From Opitutia bacterium (GTDB lineage Bacteria > Verrucomicrobiota > Verrucomicrobiia > Opitutales > UBA953): DNA of 18,840 nt. How positions within the stretch are numbered: the stretch's first letter is position 1; the number at the start of each line of letters is the position of its first letter. This document shows, in pieces, positions 1-6,029 of this stretch. Below the pieces are notes generated by a model. It ran no database searches. It worked only from the letters and a program-made list of their open reading frames with translations, and had not been told where the DNA came from. The position numbers were made by a program, and so were the translations under genes. The stretch spans positions 1 through 18,840 of the forward strand of contig CANHHS010000016.1 in assembly GCA_947460445.1 (NCBI GenBank), given 5' to 3'.

Positions 1-409
1 GAGCCGCCCAGAGCTTTTCGTCGATATGTACTAAATGAAAAGATACAGGATTATACGATTTTCCGAAAGCTCGTGGCATTGCCACAAGCGTAACCCGTGC
101 GCTCGACGGAACGGCCATTCCTTGTGATCTGCAAAATGCGAGCACGCGCACCTTGAGCCCGTCACCGGGTTCGCCGAAGTCGCAGATAGATTGTTTTTGC
201 GGGTGAAAGACTTCGCTCCGTGGCAAGAAATCTCGCTCGCGAATTTGATAGGGGGACCAGCCTTCTGGCCCCAGCAAAACCAGCCCTTTGCCAAGTTGTG
301 GTAATGTGTCGAGATCGACGGCTAGGGCGAAAACGTCGTGCACAAAGCGGTGCTGCCGAGGGCTGATTCGGGCGTGCATTACTTGGCAGTCGTAGAGCCG
401 ATGAGTCAC
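1..409 (-). CDS. DUF1365 domain protein (partial, C-terminus beyond window)
   Basis: Seen: an open frame runs from a GTG at 407-409 to the window edge, about 136 codons. It begins VTHRLYDCQVMHARISPRQ and later contains VTLVAMPRAFG and YNPVSFH, which match the DUF1365 (COG3496) pattern of an N-terminal CRVMHxR-like segment followed by PRxxGxxxNPVSF. Known: the biochemical role of DUF1365 is not established; its genes recur beside COG2907 FAD oxidoreductases and cyclopropane-fatty-acid synthases. Here it is the last gene visible in the minus-strand cluster, 84 nt after trmO, with its own promoter-like TTGCAT 35 nt upstream of the GTG. The GTG start is chosen because the family N-terminus begins here and no ATG lies nearby in frame. 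Inference: a role in membrane-lipid modification together with the FAD oxidoreductase and desaturase. A methyltransferase or CFA-synthase gene could follow outside the window. Confidence 0.88.
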   Translation of the reverse strand, partial: MTHRLYDCQVMHARISPRQHRFVHDVFALAVDLDTLPQLGKGLVLLGPEGWSPYQIRERDFLPRSEVFHPQKQSICDFGEPGDGLKVRVLAFCRSQGMAVPSSARVTLVAMPRAFGKSYNPVSFHLVHIDEKLWAA

Positions 410-414
410 TGCCT

Positions 415-444
415 ATACGGTGAAGGCAAACTCACTCCATGCAA
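415..444 (-). promoter_or_regulatory. putative promoter of the DUF1365 gene
   Basis: On the minus strand TTGCAT (439-444), an 18-nt spacer and CCGTAT (415-420) precede the GTG at 409 by 5 nt. The -35-like hexamer starts 35 nt before the start codon, the same distance as in several other genes here. The -10 match is poor. If used, the transcript would be leaderless. Confidence 0.3.
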
Positions 445-493
445 CTATCATGCGGTATAAAAATGCCTGTTACCTAGAGATTGATGCCGTTCT

Positions 494-1318
494 TCACGCT
501 TTCGGCCACTTTAGTAGAAAGGCGATTTGCGCTTCTCGGTCAGGAACACGCGTGCGTTGTGTATCGCGAAGAAAAACAGGCGGGAAGGCTGGCTCAATGG
601 CTGTCACGGTGACAACGGTATCGGTACAATCAAAGACGGCACGCCAAGCCCCGCAAGCGATGTCGAATCCACCGCCCCTGCGATTGCGAATTCTGCGGGT
701 CCGGTGTGGCCTCGGATCGCGCGTCAAAATTTCAATCATACGCCCCTTGAATTCAATTTCCCATTTGTCTTCGAGCCAGGCGAATTGCTCGGTAGCAAGA
801 GGTCCAATCTTGACGGTACAAGGTCCGCGCTCGGCTTCTTCCTTCGCGTAATCCCCCCACCATCCGGTCGCAGATTGCGGGAAGCTGTCGTATGTCGGCA
901 GGTAAGGTTTAATGTCTAAAATAGGTGTCCCGTCGACGAGATCGCATGGGCCAATTTCAAGGGTGTATTTTTTAACCCCATAAAGTCGTACGGGCGTAAT
1001 CCCGATCGGATTGGGTCGATGGGGTGAACGTGTGGAGAAAAGGCCAAGGCGTTTTCCAGGCCCAAACGGCGGGAGTATTTTTGATCGCCAGCGGGTGTTT
1101 AAGTGGAACCACCAAACTAACCAAACGCGATCAAAGCCAACAAGGTCGTGTAAAGCTTCTTGGTAGCCAGGTACTGGTAGTAGTTCGATATGGTTGCGCT
1201 CTTCCGCTGCTTCATCTGGCTGATGCCGTGCTGCGTGTTTCAAATGTTTGCCACTTCGGATGAAGCCGATGGGTTGGCAGACGAGTGCGGGAACGTTTTC
1301 AGGTTTTTTGCTCACCAA
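494..1318 (-). CDS. trmO: tRNA (m6t6A37) methyltransferase TrmO (TsaA/UPF0066 family)
   Basis: Predicted SAM-dependent methylase of t6A37 in threonine tRNA, a cytoplasmic decoding-fidelity modification. The 274-residue frame opens with a beta strand CQPIGFIRS (residues 14-22), has the family signature STRSPHRPNPIG (95-106), and later DLVDGTPILDIKPYLPTYD. A C-terminal domain follows, with LTRDPRPHR and a VTVTAIEP-like end, as in full-length bacterial TrmO of about 235 residues; this copy is a little longer, mainly at the N-terminus. The start is either the TTG at 1318 or the GTG at 1315. The GTG overlaps the TGA of the upstream FAD oxidoreductase as GTGA. An AGGAGG Shine-Dalgarno on the minus strand at 1325-1330 is well spaced for both. 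The gene is thus translationally coupled inside a lipid-modification cluster, an unexpected place for a tRNA-modification gene. Confidence 0.88.
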   Translation of the reverse strand: MVSKKPENVPALVCQPIGFIRSGKHLKHAARHQPDEAAEERNHIELLPVPGYQEALHDLVGFDRVWLVWWFHLNTRWRSKILPPFGPGKRLGLFSTRSPHRPNPIGITPVRLYGVKKYTLEIGPCDLVDGTPILDIKPYLPTYDSFPQSATGWWGDYAKEEAERGPCTVKIGPLATEQFAWLEDKWEIEFKGRMIEILTRDPRPHRTRRIRNRRGGGFDIACGAWRAVFDCTDTVVTVTAIEPAFPPVFLRDTQRTRVPDREAQIAFLLKWPKA

Positions 1319-2586
1319 GGGTCTCCTCCTAGGAGGTAGCTACATAACTGATGTGCGGACCAAATGCCATCTTCATGAAAGCCATAGCGCTGCCATGCTC
1401 CGCAAAAATGGACGCGCGAACCCGTGCGCATATTCAGCGCTGGGACTTCGCCTTGGGCTTGTAGGGCCTCCAGCGAGAATAAGGGGTGCTCGCAGGGTAT
1501 GGTTTGCAGGATGCGGACAGGATCGATTTGTGACCCGTGATTAATAGTCACAAGGTAGTTTTCGCGGTTGGAAACACCCTGCAGGGAATTCATCCAATAG
1601 TGGGTTGAGGTTAGTCGGTGACCGCCTTCATCCCATGTGCGCACATTCCACGAAGCGCGCGCAAACTTAGTTTGCGGCAACACGGACATATCGGTATGCA
1701 CATAAGCAGTGTTATCGTTGAATTGGAATGCGTCTAACGTGCGGCGCTCTTCGAGGTCTGCGTCAGAAAGCAAACGCAGCGAGATGTCAGCGTGTGTTGC
1801 GAAGATGACCCGATCAAACCGTTCAATGTTACCACCATATTTGACCTCAACATGATTTTCCACTCGTCGTACCGACTCGACGGGCTGTCCGAGTTGTTGC
1901 CGAATGGGCAGTTTGGCGAGTAAGGCTTTGACATAGGTTTCCGAGCCACCCTCGAGCGTGAGCCAAGGGTGTTGAGTGTGTAGGCCGAGGAAGCCGTGGT
2001 TGTGAAAAAAGCGGAGGAGTTTCGCAGCCGGGAAACCAAGCATGCGTTCAGGCGGTGTCGACCAAACTGCCGAGCTCATGGGTACGAGGTATAGGTCTAA
2101 AAAATCCTGTCCCAGTCCATGCTGCTTGCACCAGTCGGCTAGCGACGTGCGCTCGGCCTCTGGCGACTTCCATCCGGCAGCACCCAGCCGGTTAAATTTT
2201 GAAATCTGGAAAAGTAATTTCCAGAAACGTAGGCTCAGCAGATTTTTCTTTTGAGCGAAAAGGTGGCGTAGTGATGAACCTGACCACTCTAGGTTAGCCG
2301 GGTCATGGCGAACGGAGAACGACATCGATGTCGGCTTGGGTTGCACGCCTAGCTCGCGGAAAAGTCGACAGAGCAGCGGATAGGTAACTTCGTTGAAGAC
2401 CATGAAGCCGACGTCCATTGGCTTTTGGTTTTGGGTTCCAGGCTCGGTGACGTGCACGGTGTGTGCGTGGCCGCCAGGACGCTGTGCGCTATCGATCAAT
2501 GTTACATCGTGTCGATTAGCTAAAAAGCGGGCACAGCTTAGCCCGGTGATTCCTGACCCAATAATCGCAATGCGTTCTCGCGCCAT
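1312..2586 (-). CDS. FAD-dependent oxidoreductase, COG2907 / amine-oxidase-like
   Basis: Predicted flavoprotein, 424 residues. Seen: an N-terminal Rossmann dinucleotide-binding motif GSGITG (residues 10-15) in IAIIGSGITGLSCARFL, an acidic end of strand 2 (D32), then a GGHAHTV segment as in amine-oxidase/desaturase-like flavoproteins, and a C-terminal FAD-closing segment VHFCGAWQRYGFHEDG. Length is normal for COG2907 (NAD/FAD-binding proteins related to phytoene desaturase and amine oxidase). It lies 6 nt downstream of the desaturase and overlaps the start of trmO. Known: this family recurs beside DUF1365 and CFA-synthase genes and belongs to ECF-sigma-controlled stress regulons in some proteobacteria. 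Inferred role: oxidation or desaturation of an acyl chain of membrane lipids. The exact substrate cannot be read from the sequence. Confidence 0.88.
   Translation of the reverse strand: MARERIAIIGSGITGLSCARFLANRHDVTLIDSAQRPGGHAHTVHVTEPGTQNQKPMDVGFMVFNEVTYPLLCRLFRELGVQPKPTSMSFSVRHDPANLEWSGSSLRHLFAQKKNLLSLRFWKLLFQISKFNRLGAAGWKSPEAERTSLADWCKQHGLGQDFLDLYLVPMSSAVWSTPPERMLGFPAAKLLRFFHNHGFLGLHTQHPWLTLEGGSETYVKALLAKLPIRQQLGQPVESVRRVENHVEVKYGGNIERFDRVIFATHADISLRLLSDADLEERRTLDAFQFNDNTAYVHTDMSVLPQTKFARASWNVRTWDEGGHRLTSTHYWMNSLQGVSNRENYLVTINHGSQIDPVRILQTIPCEHPLFSLEALQAQGEVPALNMRTGSRVHFCGAWQRYGFHEDGIWSAHQLCSYLLGGDPW
1325..1336. promoter_or_regulatory. Shine-Dalgarno of trmO within a perfect 12-bp palindrome
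   Basis: CCTCCTAGGAGG reads the same on both strands. On the minus strand its second half, AGGAGG, is the ribosome binding site for trmO, and its first half equals the anti-Shine-Dalgarno core of 16S rRNA. It lies inside the last codons of the FAD oxidoreductase gene. It is the clearest Shine-Dalgarno I found in front of any gene here. Confidence 0.6.
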
Positions 2587-2592
2587 TTCAGC

Positions 2593-3588
2593 TCAGAGGC
2601 TTTCTTCAGCACGAAGGGCTTGCGCTTCAGCGTAAATAGATTCGGGCACAGACTTGAGTCCCCAAATTAAGCCAGTCCACGAAAGTGCGCGGAGAAAATA
2701 GTAAGTCGGATCAAATTCCCACCAATAGAATCCTTGTCGCGTCGTTGCTTGGTAGCGGTGGTGATTATTGTGCCAGCCTTCACCGAGCGTAATGAAGGTA
2801 AGGATCCATGAGTTGCGGGAGTCATCGTCTGTATTGAAGCGACGCTTTCCCCATACATGTGCCATCGAGTTAATACAGGCAGTGCCGTGGAATAGCACCG
2901 TCGTCGAGATAAAGAATCCCCAAACTAGCATTTGCCATCCCGATGTCGCTACGCCGGCGTGAGCTAACCACGCACCGAAGCCGTAGCAGGCTGTGCCGTA
3001 AATTGCTGGAACGAATACGTCGAATCGGTTCAAGAAAACGAGTTCGGGGTATTTCGCCAAATCGGGGACTTTAGTGTAATCGGTTGGAAAGTTTCGTTTG
3101 CTAGTGATCCAGCCAATGTGTGCCCACCAGAAACCATGTTGGACGGGGGAGTGTTTGTCATCAGGTTCGTCCGAGTGTTGGTGGTGATGGCGGTGATTGT
3201 AAGCCCACCAGAGTGCTCCACGTTGCACCGCGGTGGCTCCCCATAGTGCCATGATGAATTGGAAAAAGCGCGAGGTGCTATAGGTCTTGTGAGAGAAATA
3301 GCGGTGATACACGCCCGTGATGGCGAGCATGCGGATAAAGTAGAGTGCGATCGCTGTCCAAACCGCAGCCGGGCTCCATCCGACCCAAATGACCGCAAGG
3401 CAACCGAGGTGCAAAATGGCAAAAGGGATACAGCGTGGCCAATCGACTTTATCCTGAGCCGCCCGAAGCACGTCAGCACCTTCGGGGATATGGTCGGTAT
3501 CGACCCAGCGGACGAAGGTCGCCCAAAGGCCAGTAGGCTTCGTGGCAGGCTGAGATTGCATGCCCATAGGGAAGGGCAGAGGGTTCAT
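2593..3588 (-). CDS. membrane fatty-acid desaturase (stearoyl-CoA delta-9 desaturase-like)
   Basis: Inner-membrane di-iron desaturase introducing a double bond into acyl chains; 331 residues, the usual bacterial length. All three histidine boxes are present: HRYFSH (95-100), HRHHHQH (132-138) and HNNHH (273-277). The extra NSMAHVWG histidine element is at 240-247. Two pairs of hydrophobic segments (about 52-70 with 74-92, and 192-212 with 218-238) fit the four-helix topology. It is the first gene of the minus-strand cluster, with the FAD oxidoreductase starting 6 nt after its stop. It diverges from the sigma factor gene across a 100-nt intergenic region. The start ATG is the first in frame; a second Met at residue 8 is possible. 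Its product could be the unsaturated lipid used by the downstream enzymes (inference). Confidence 0.93.
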   Translation of the reverse strand: MNPLPFPMGMQSQPATKPTGLWATFVRWVDTDHIPEGADVLRAAQDKVDWPRCIPFAILHLGCLAVIWVGWSPAAVWTAIALYFIRMLAITGVYHRYFSHKTYSTSRFFQFIMALWGATAVQRGALWWAYNHRHHHQHSDEPDDKHSPVQHGFWWAHIGWITSKRNFPTDYTKVPDLAKYPELVFLNRFDVFVPAIYGTACYGFGAWLAHAGVATSGWQMLVWGFFISTTVLFHGTACINSMAHVWGKRRFNTDDDSRNSWILTFITLGEGWHNNHHRYQATTRQGFYWWEFDPTYYFLRALSWTGLIWGLKSVPESIYAEAQALRAEESL

Positions 3589-3595
3589 CTAGCAA

Positions 3596-3624
3596 CTAAT
3601 TTGGACGTTTTTTGAGTATAGAAA
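3596..3624 (-). promoter_or_regulatory. possible promoter of the desaturase cluster
   Basis: TTTCTA (3619-3624), a 17-nt spacer and AATTAG (3596-3601) lie 7 nt before the desaturase ATG on the minus strand. Both hexamers are weak matches to a housekeeping promoter; the spacing to the start resembles the other leaderless-type promoters here. An alternative ECF promoter in the same 100-nt intergenic region is possible, but I could not identify one with confidence. Confidence 0.22.
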
Positions 3625-3652
3625 CGGCCCCAAAATAGAGTGTTTAGACAAG

Positions 3653-3680
3653 TTGCACCACGGGCTACGCTTATTAGGGT
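3653..3680 (+). promoter_or_regulatory. putative promoter of the sigma factor operon
   Basis: TTGCAC (3653-3658), a 16-nt spacer and TAGGGT (3675-3680) stand 8 nt before the ATG at 3689. No Shine-Dalgarno is visible before this ATG, so the start would sit at or within a few bases of the predicted transcription start. Confidence 0.38.
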
Positions 3681-3688
3681 AAGTACAC

Positions 3689-4192
3689 ATGTCTGAGAAC
3701 CCTGCTCAAGGCGACTGGCAGGCTTGGTTGGCTGAGCACGGCCCCAGGCTACGGCTGATTGCGCGCCATTGGGCACGGTCAGATGCGGATGCCGATGACA
3801 TTTTGCAGGAGGCATTTATTCGGTATTGGCGCCACCAGCGCCACCTTCCAGGGGATCCGAATGCACTAATTGTTACATCCATTCGCCGTGCAGCGATGGA
3901 TTTAGGTCGGCAAACGGATCGTCGTGGTAGGCGCGAACAAGTCGTCGCCCATGACATTGAGACGGTTACCTTCTTCGAACTACCGGATGACGGCCGGCAT
4001 ACTATTCTGGCCGAAGCGGTGGCTAAACTTCCGGGGGACCAGCGGTCTGTCGTGGTCCTTCATCAATGGGGCGAACTCACTTTTGCACAAATAGCCGAAC
4101 AACTTGATATTTCTGTAAACACAGCGGCCTCTCGGTGGCGCTATGCATTAGTGAACCTTAAGAAGCTTTTAGCTGAAACACTCCATGACTGA
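3689..4192 (+). CDS. ECF-like RNA polymerase sigma factor (sigma-70 family)
   Basis: A 167-residue alternative sigma factor, the usual ECF length. Region 2 covers about residues 14-80, with the core-binding and -10-recognition segment ADADDILQEAFIRYWR (33-48). Region 4 covers about 110-162, with LPGDQRSVVVLHQWGELTFA and a helix-turn-helix AQIAEQLDISVNTAASRWRYA that reads the -35 element. The linker contains basic residues (GRQTDRRGRR, 73-82). It is the first gene of a three-gene operon; its last 8 nt overlap the next gene, so the two are translationally coupled, typical of a sigma/anti-sigma pair. It is transcribed divergently from the desaturase cluster, which suggests (inference) that this cluster is among its targets. 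Confidence 0.93.
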   Translation: MSENPAQGDWQAWLAEHGPRLRLIARHWARSDADADDILQEAFIRYWRHQRHLPGDPNALIVTSIRRAAMDLGRQTDRRGRREQVVAHDIETVTFFELPDDGRHTILAEAVAKLPGDQRSVVVLHQWGELTFAQIAEQLDISVNTAASRWRYALVNLKKLLAETLHD

Positions 4193-4619
4193 AGACACCC
4201 GCGATATCGAAAACGCCCTCCGCGAACTCCGTCCGCGAGCTTTAAGCCCTGCACTGCAGGCTTCGATTGCCCGCGGTATGGCCGATGCTAGTGAATCAAA
4301 GCGCAACACGGTTATTCCCTTCCTGGCGTGGACGGCTCCGTTGGCCGCTGCCGCTGCTGTGGCTTGGGTAGTGCTTTCGCCGAGCGAGACGGCGTCAAGC
4401 CCTGCTTTGCCAGGACTTCGCTTAGTTCGAGCTGAACAAGCCCCAACAGAGATCGCATTACTTGAGCCAGTTAAACTCGACGACGGCACATTTGCTCGGC
4501 CCATGCGTATGCGCTGGTCCAATGCAGCTCAGTACCGTGATGTGAAAGCTGGCGCGGAGTTGATTCGTTATGCACCGCACGACGAAATTATCGGCCTAGT
4601 GCCCATTGAAACTTACTAA
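4185..4619 (+). CDS. one-pass membrane protein, likely anti-sigma factor
   Basis: 144 residues that I do not match to a named family. Seen: a charged N-terminal segment of about 43 residues containing ALRELRPRALSPALQASIA, one hydrophobic helix at about 44-66 (IPFLAWTAPLAAAAAVAWVV), then an extracytoplasmic region of about 80 residues ending in VPIETY. The start overlaps the sigma stop by 8 nt. Size, topology and coupling are those of a membrane anti-sigma factor. The zinc-binding HxxxCxxC motif of ZAS-type anti-sigmas is absent, so binding to the sigma factor is inferred only from context. The start of the N-terminal segment resembles uncharacterised partner proteins that follow sigma factors in other Verrucomicrobia (recollection, not checked). 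Confidence 0.72.
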   Translation: MTEDTRDIENALRELRPRALSPALQASIARGMADASESKRNTVIPFLAWTAPLAAAAAVAWVVLSPSETASSPALPGLRLVRAEQAPTEIALLEPVKLDDGTFARPMRMRWSNAAQYRDVKAGAELIRYAPHDEIIGLVPIETY

Positions 4620-4673
4620 CCGTAAGCAAAAAACTTTCTAAGCTACGCTCTCTTATAAACCTACCCATTCTTT

Positions 4674-5807
4674 ATGAACTCAATCCGTAATATACCCCTA
4701 CATGTCTTGCTGTTGGCCGGCATGATTGTCTCCGCGGAGACACCAACTGCCGAAAAATCTGCTAAGCCCGAAGCCAAGGCAACGTCACCTGCAAACCCAG
4801 AGACGAAGTTGCAGGCTTATTCAGGCATTAGTGTGACGTCCATGTATTCACGCTTCCGCGAGCAAGAGCTAAAAACCGATATTCCCGAAGGCATTGGAGT
4901 CATTGTCGGCTTTGTAGACCCTGAGGGTCCCGCAACAAACAAGCTCCAAGAGAAAGATGTGCTCACGCGCTTAGACGATCAAATGTTGGTTAACTCCGAG
5001 CAGTTCCGCGCACTCATTTCGACCCATAAGCCAGGAGATACCGTCAAGCTCGTGCGTGTTCGTGGCGACGAGGTTGATACCGTCGATGTCACTTTAGGCG
5101 GTCGGCCCGCCCCCGCCCTGCGTGCTCAAGCTCGGGCTGCCACGGGCAGCGGCGCTAATCCAGCGAATCCCGGCCCGATAACTTTAGGCAGCGGCGTGCG
5201 CATTCTTGTGAATGGTCAGGAAATCGACCCTGGTCAGATGATTGCGGGTGGCACGGTTCGTCTCGATCCCAATGCAACTGGCGGTGGACGTGTAGTCATT
5301 GTTGGTCCTAATTCAGCAAATATTCCTGATGAAATGCGCCAAGCACTTGAAGATATGCGCAAGCGCGGATTACCCGTTCCTCCGGACGTTGGAAGTGCTA
5401 CGGCTGATGATCCAAATGCGACATCGCCGAGTGTAGGCACGACACAAACACGGATTGTCAGAAGTTTTAGCTTCGGGGCCGGCCCTTCGGGCGCGACCAG
5501 CACTTCATCGTCGATGTTCTCCGACGACGAAGGATCTGTCAGCGTGCGTTCTGAAAATAGTAAGAAATTTGCTACCGTTAAAGATGCTACCGGGAAGGTT
5601 CTATTCGACGGTGAGATTACCACACCTGAGCAACTAAAGGCCCAGCCCGATTCGATTAAGTCGCGGATCGCATTGGCCGACGGAAAGAGCGTAGTTATTC
5701 CGCCTGCACCTGGGTCGACGCAAGAGCCAGCTGTTGGAACGCCCGCAACAAGCACCAAGCCTGCTCCAAAGAAGAAGCCTAAGCGCGATCCGCTCGAAGG
5801 GGCTTAA
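4674..5807 (+). CDS. secreted PDZ-domain protein of the sigma operon
   Basis: 377 residues. Seen: a short signal peptide (about residues 1-21, hydrophobic HVLLLAGMIVSA), an Ala/Pro/Lys linker, then one PDZ domain at about 50-143 with EGIGVIVGFVDPEGPA, QEKDVLTRLDDQML and the closing VKLVRVRGDEVDTVDVTL. A Gly/Ser/Pro-rich low-complexity middle follows, then a small ordered patch at about 295-340 (ATVKDATGKVLFDGEI) and a lysine/proline-rich tail ending KKKPKRDPLEGA. No trypsin-like or other protease domain is present, unlike DegS or HtrA. It starts 54 nt after the putative anti-sigma gene and is closed by a strong terminator. In the RseA/DegS system a PDZ domain senses misfolded outer-membrane proteins; a comparable sensing or scaffold role is inference. 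Confidence 0.82.
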   Translation: MNSIRNIPLHVLLLAGMIVSAETPTAEKSAKPEAKATSPANPETKLQAYSGISVTSMYSRFREQELKTDIPEGIGVIVGFVDPEGPATNKLQEKDVLTRLDDQMLVNSEQFRALISTHKPGDTVKLVRVRGDEVDTVDVTLGGRPAPALRAQARAATGSGANPANPGPITLGSGVRILVNGQEIDPGQMIAGGTVRLDPNATGGGRVVIVGPNSANIPDEMRQALEDMRKRGLPVPPDVGSATADDPNATSPSVGTTQTRIVRSFSFGAGPSGATSTSSSMFSDDEGSVSVRSENSKKFATVKDATGKVLFDGEITTPEQLKAQPDSIKSRIALADGKSVVIPPAPGSTQEPAVGTPATSTKPAPKKKPKRDPLEGA

Positions 5808-5822
5808 GTCTTTTCTATTCAC

Positions 5823-5863
5823 AAGGCTCCCGCGAAGTTTCTTTGCGGGAGCCTTTGCTTTTT
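5823..5863 (+). terminator. rho-independent terminator after the PDZ gene
   Basis: AAGGCTCCCGC (5823-5833) pairs perfectly with GCGGGAGCCTT (5845-5855). Four more pairs inside (GAAG with CTTT, one G-U) leave a TTT loop. A T-rich tract, TTTGCTTTTT, follows. It ends the sigma factor operon. Confidence 0.9.
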
Positions 5864-5886
5864 ACAAATCCGTAGCAGGCATGATT

Positions 5887-5912
5887 TAAGAAAATAAGAG
5901 TCTTGAGACTCT
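5887..5912 (-). terminator. weak terminator-like stem downstream of the fucosidase
   Basis: On the minus strand AGAGTC, loop TCAA and GACTCT (5897-5912) are followed by TATTTTCTT. The stem is only 6 bp, but the T-rich tract lies on the side expected for the fucosidase transcript. It would place the mRNA end about 120 nt after the stop codon. Confidence 0.5.
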
Positions 5913-5930
5913 CGACTCACTGTTCATGTT

Positions 5931-6013
5931 GCAGCCATGGCGGTCGCAAGGCTGCCTATATTGCGGCCAAAAGCCGGAATATGGCGACTCGGGATTTAGG
6001 GGCCCAGTCGCCA
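5931..6013 (-). other. three adjacent hairpins in the 3' region of the fucosidase gene
   Basis: Three inverted repeats stand side by side with almost no gap. They are GCAGCC/GGCTGC (5931-5955), ATATT-g-CGGC/GCCG-g-AATAT with a CAAAA loop (5958-5982), and TGGCGACT/AGTCGCCA (5982-6013). The last has an inner GGG/CCC extension across a bulged C. They lie between the fucosidase stop and the terminator-like stem, so a minus-strand transcript would carry all three. I do not recognise the family. Possible explanations are an mRNA 3' structure, a small RNA processed from it, or a dispersed intergenic repeat. Strand is inferred. Confidence 0.45.
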
Positions 6014-6029
6014 CCCTTCTTTGGATACT

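Noticed and set aside
31..294. 87-codon minus-strand open frame
   Set aside because: It lies in another frame over the DUF1365 coding region, whose match to the family is clear.
420..919. Plus-strand open frames of 143 and 130 codons
   Set aside because: They are antisense shadows of trmO and have no family features.
3030..3479. 149-codon minus-strand open frame
   Set aside because: Shadow frame inside the desaturase gene; the desaturase frame carries all histidine boxes.
3600..3660. GTCTAA-like ECF -10 element in the sigma/desaturase intergenic region
   Set aside because: No matching GGAAC-type -35 lies at the right distance, so I did not call an ECF promoter.
4612..4626. Small inverted repeat CTTAC/GTAAG at the anti-sigma stop
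   Set aside because: A 5-bp stem is too weak for a terminator, and the PDZ gene that follows belongs to the same operon.
5234..5758. 174-codon minus-strand open frame opposite the PDZ gene
   Set aside because: Composition mirrors the low-complexity Gly/Ser/Pro part of the PDZ gene on the other strand; no start context and no recognisable domain.
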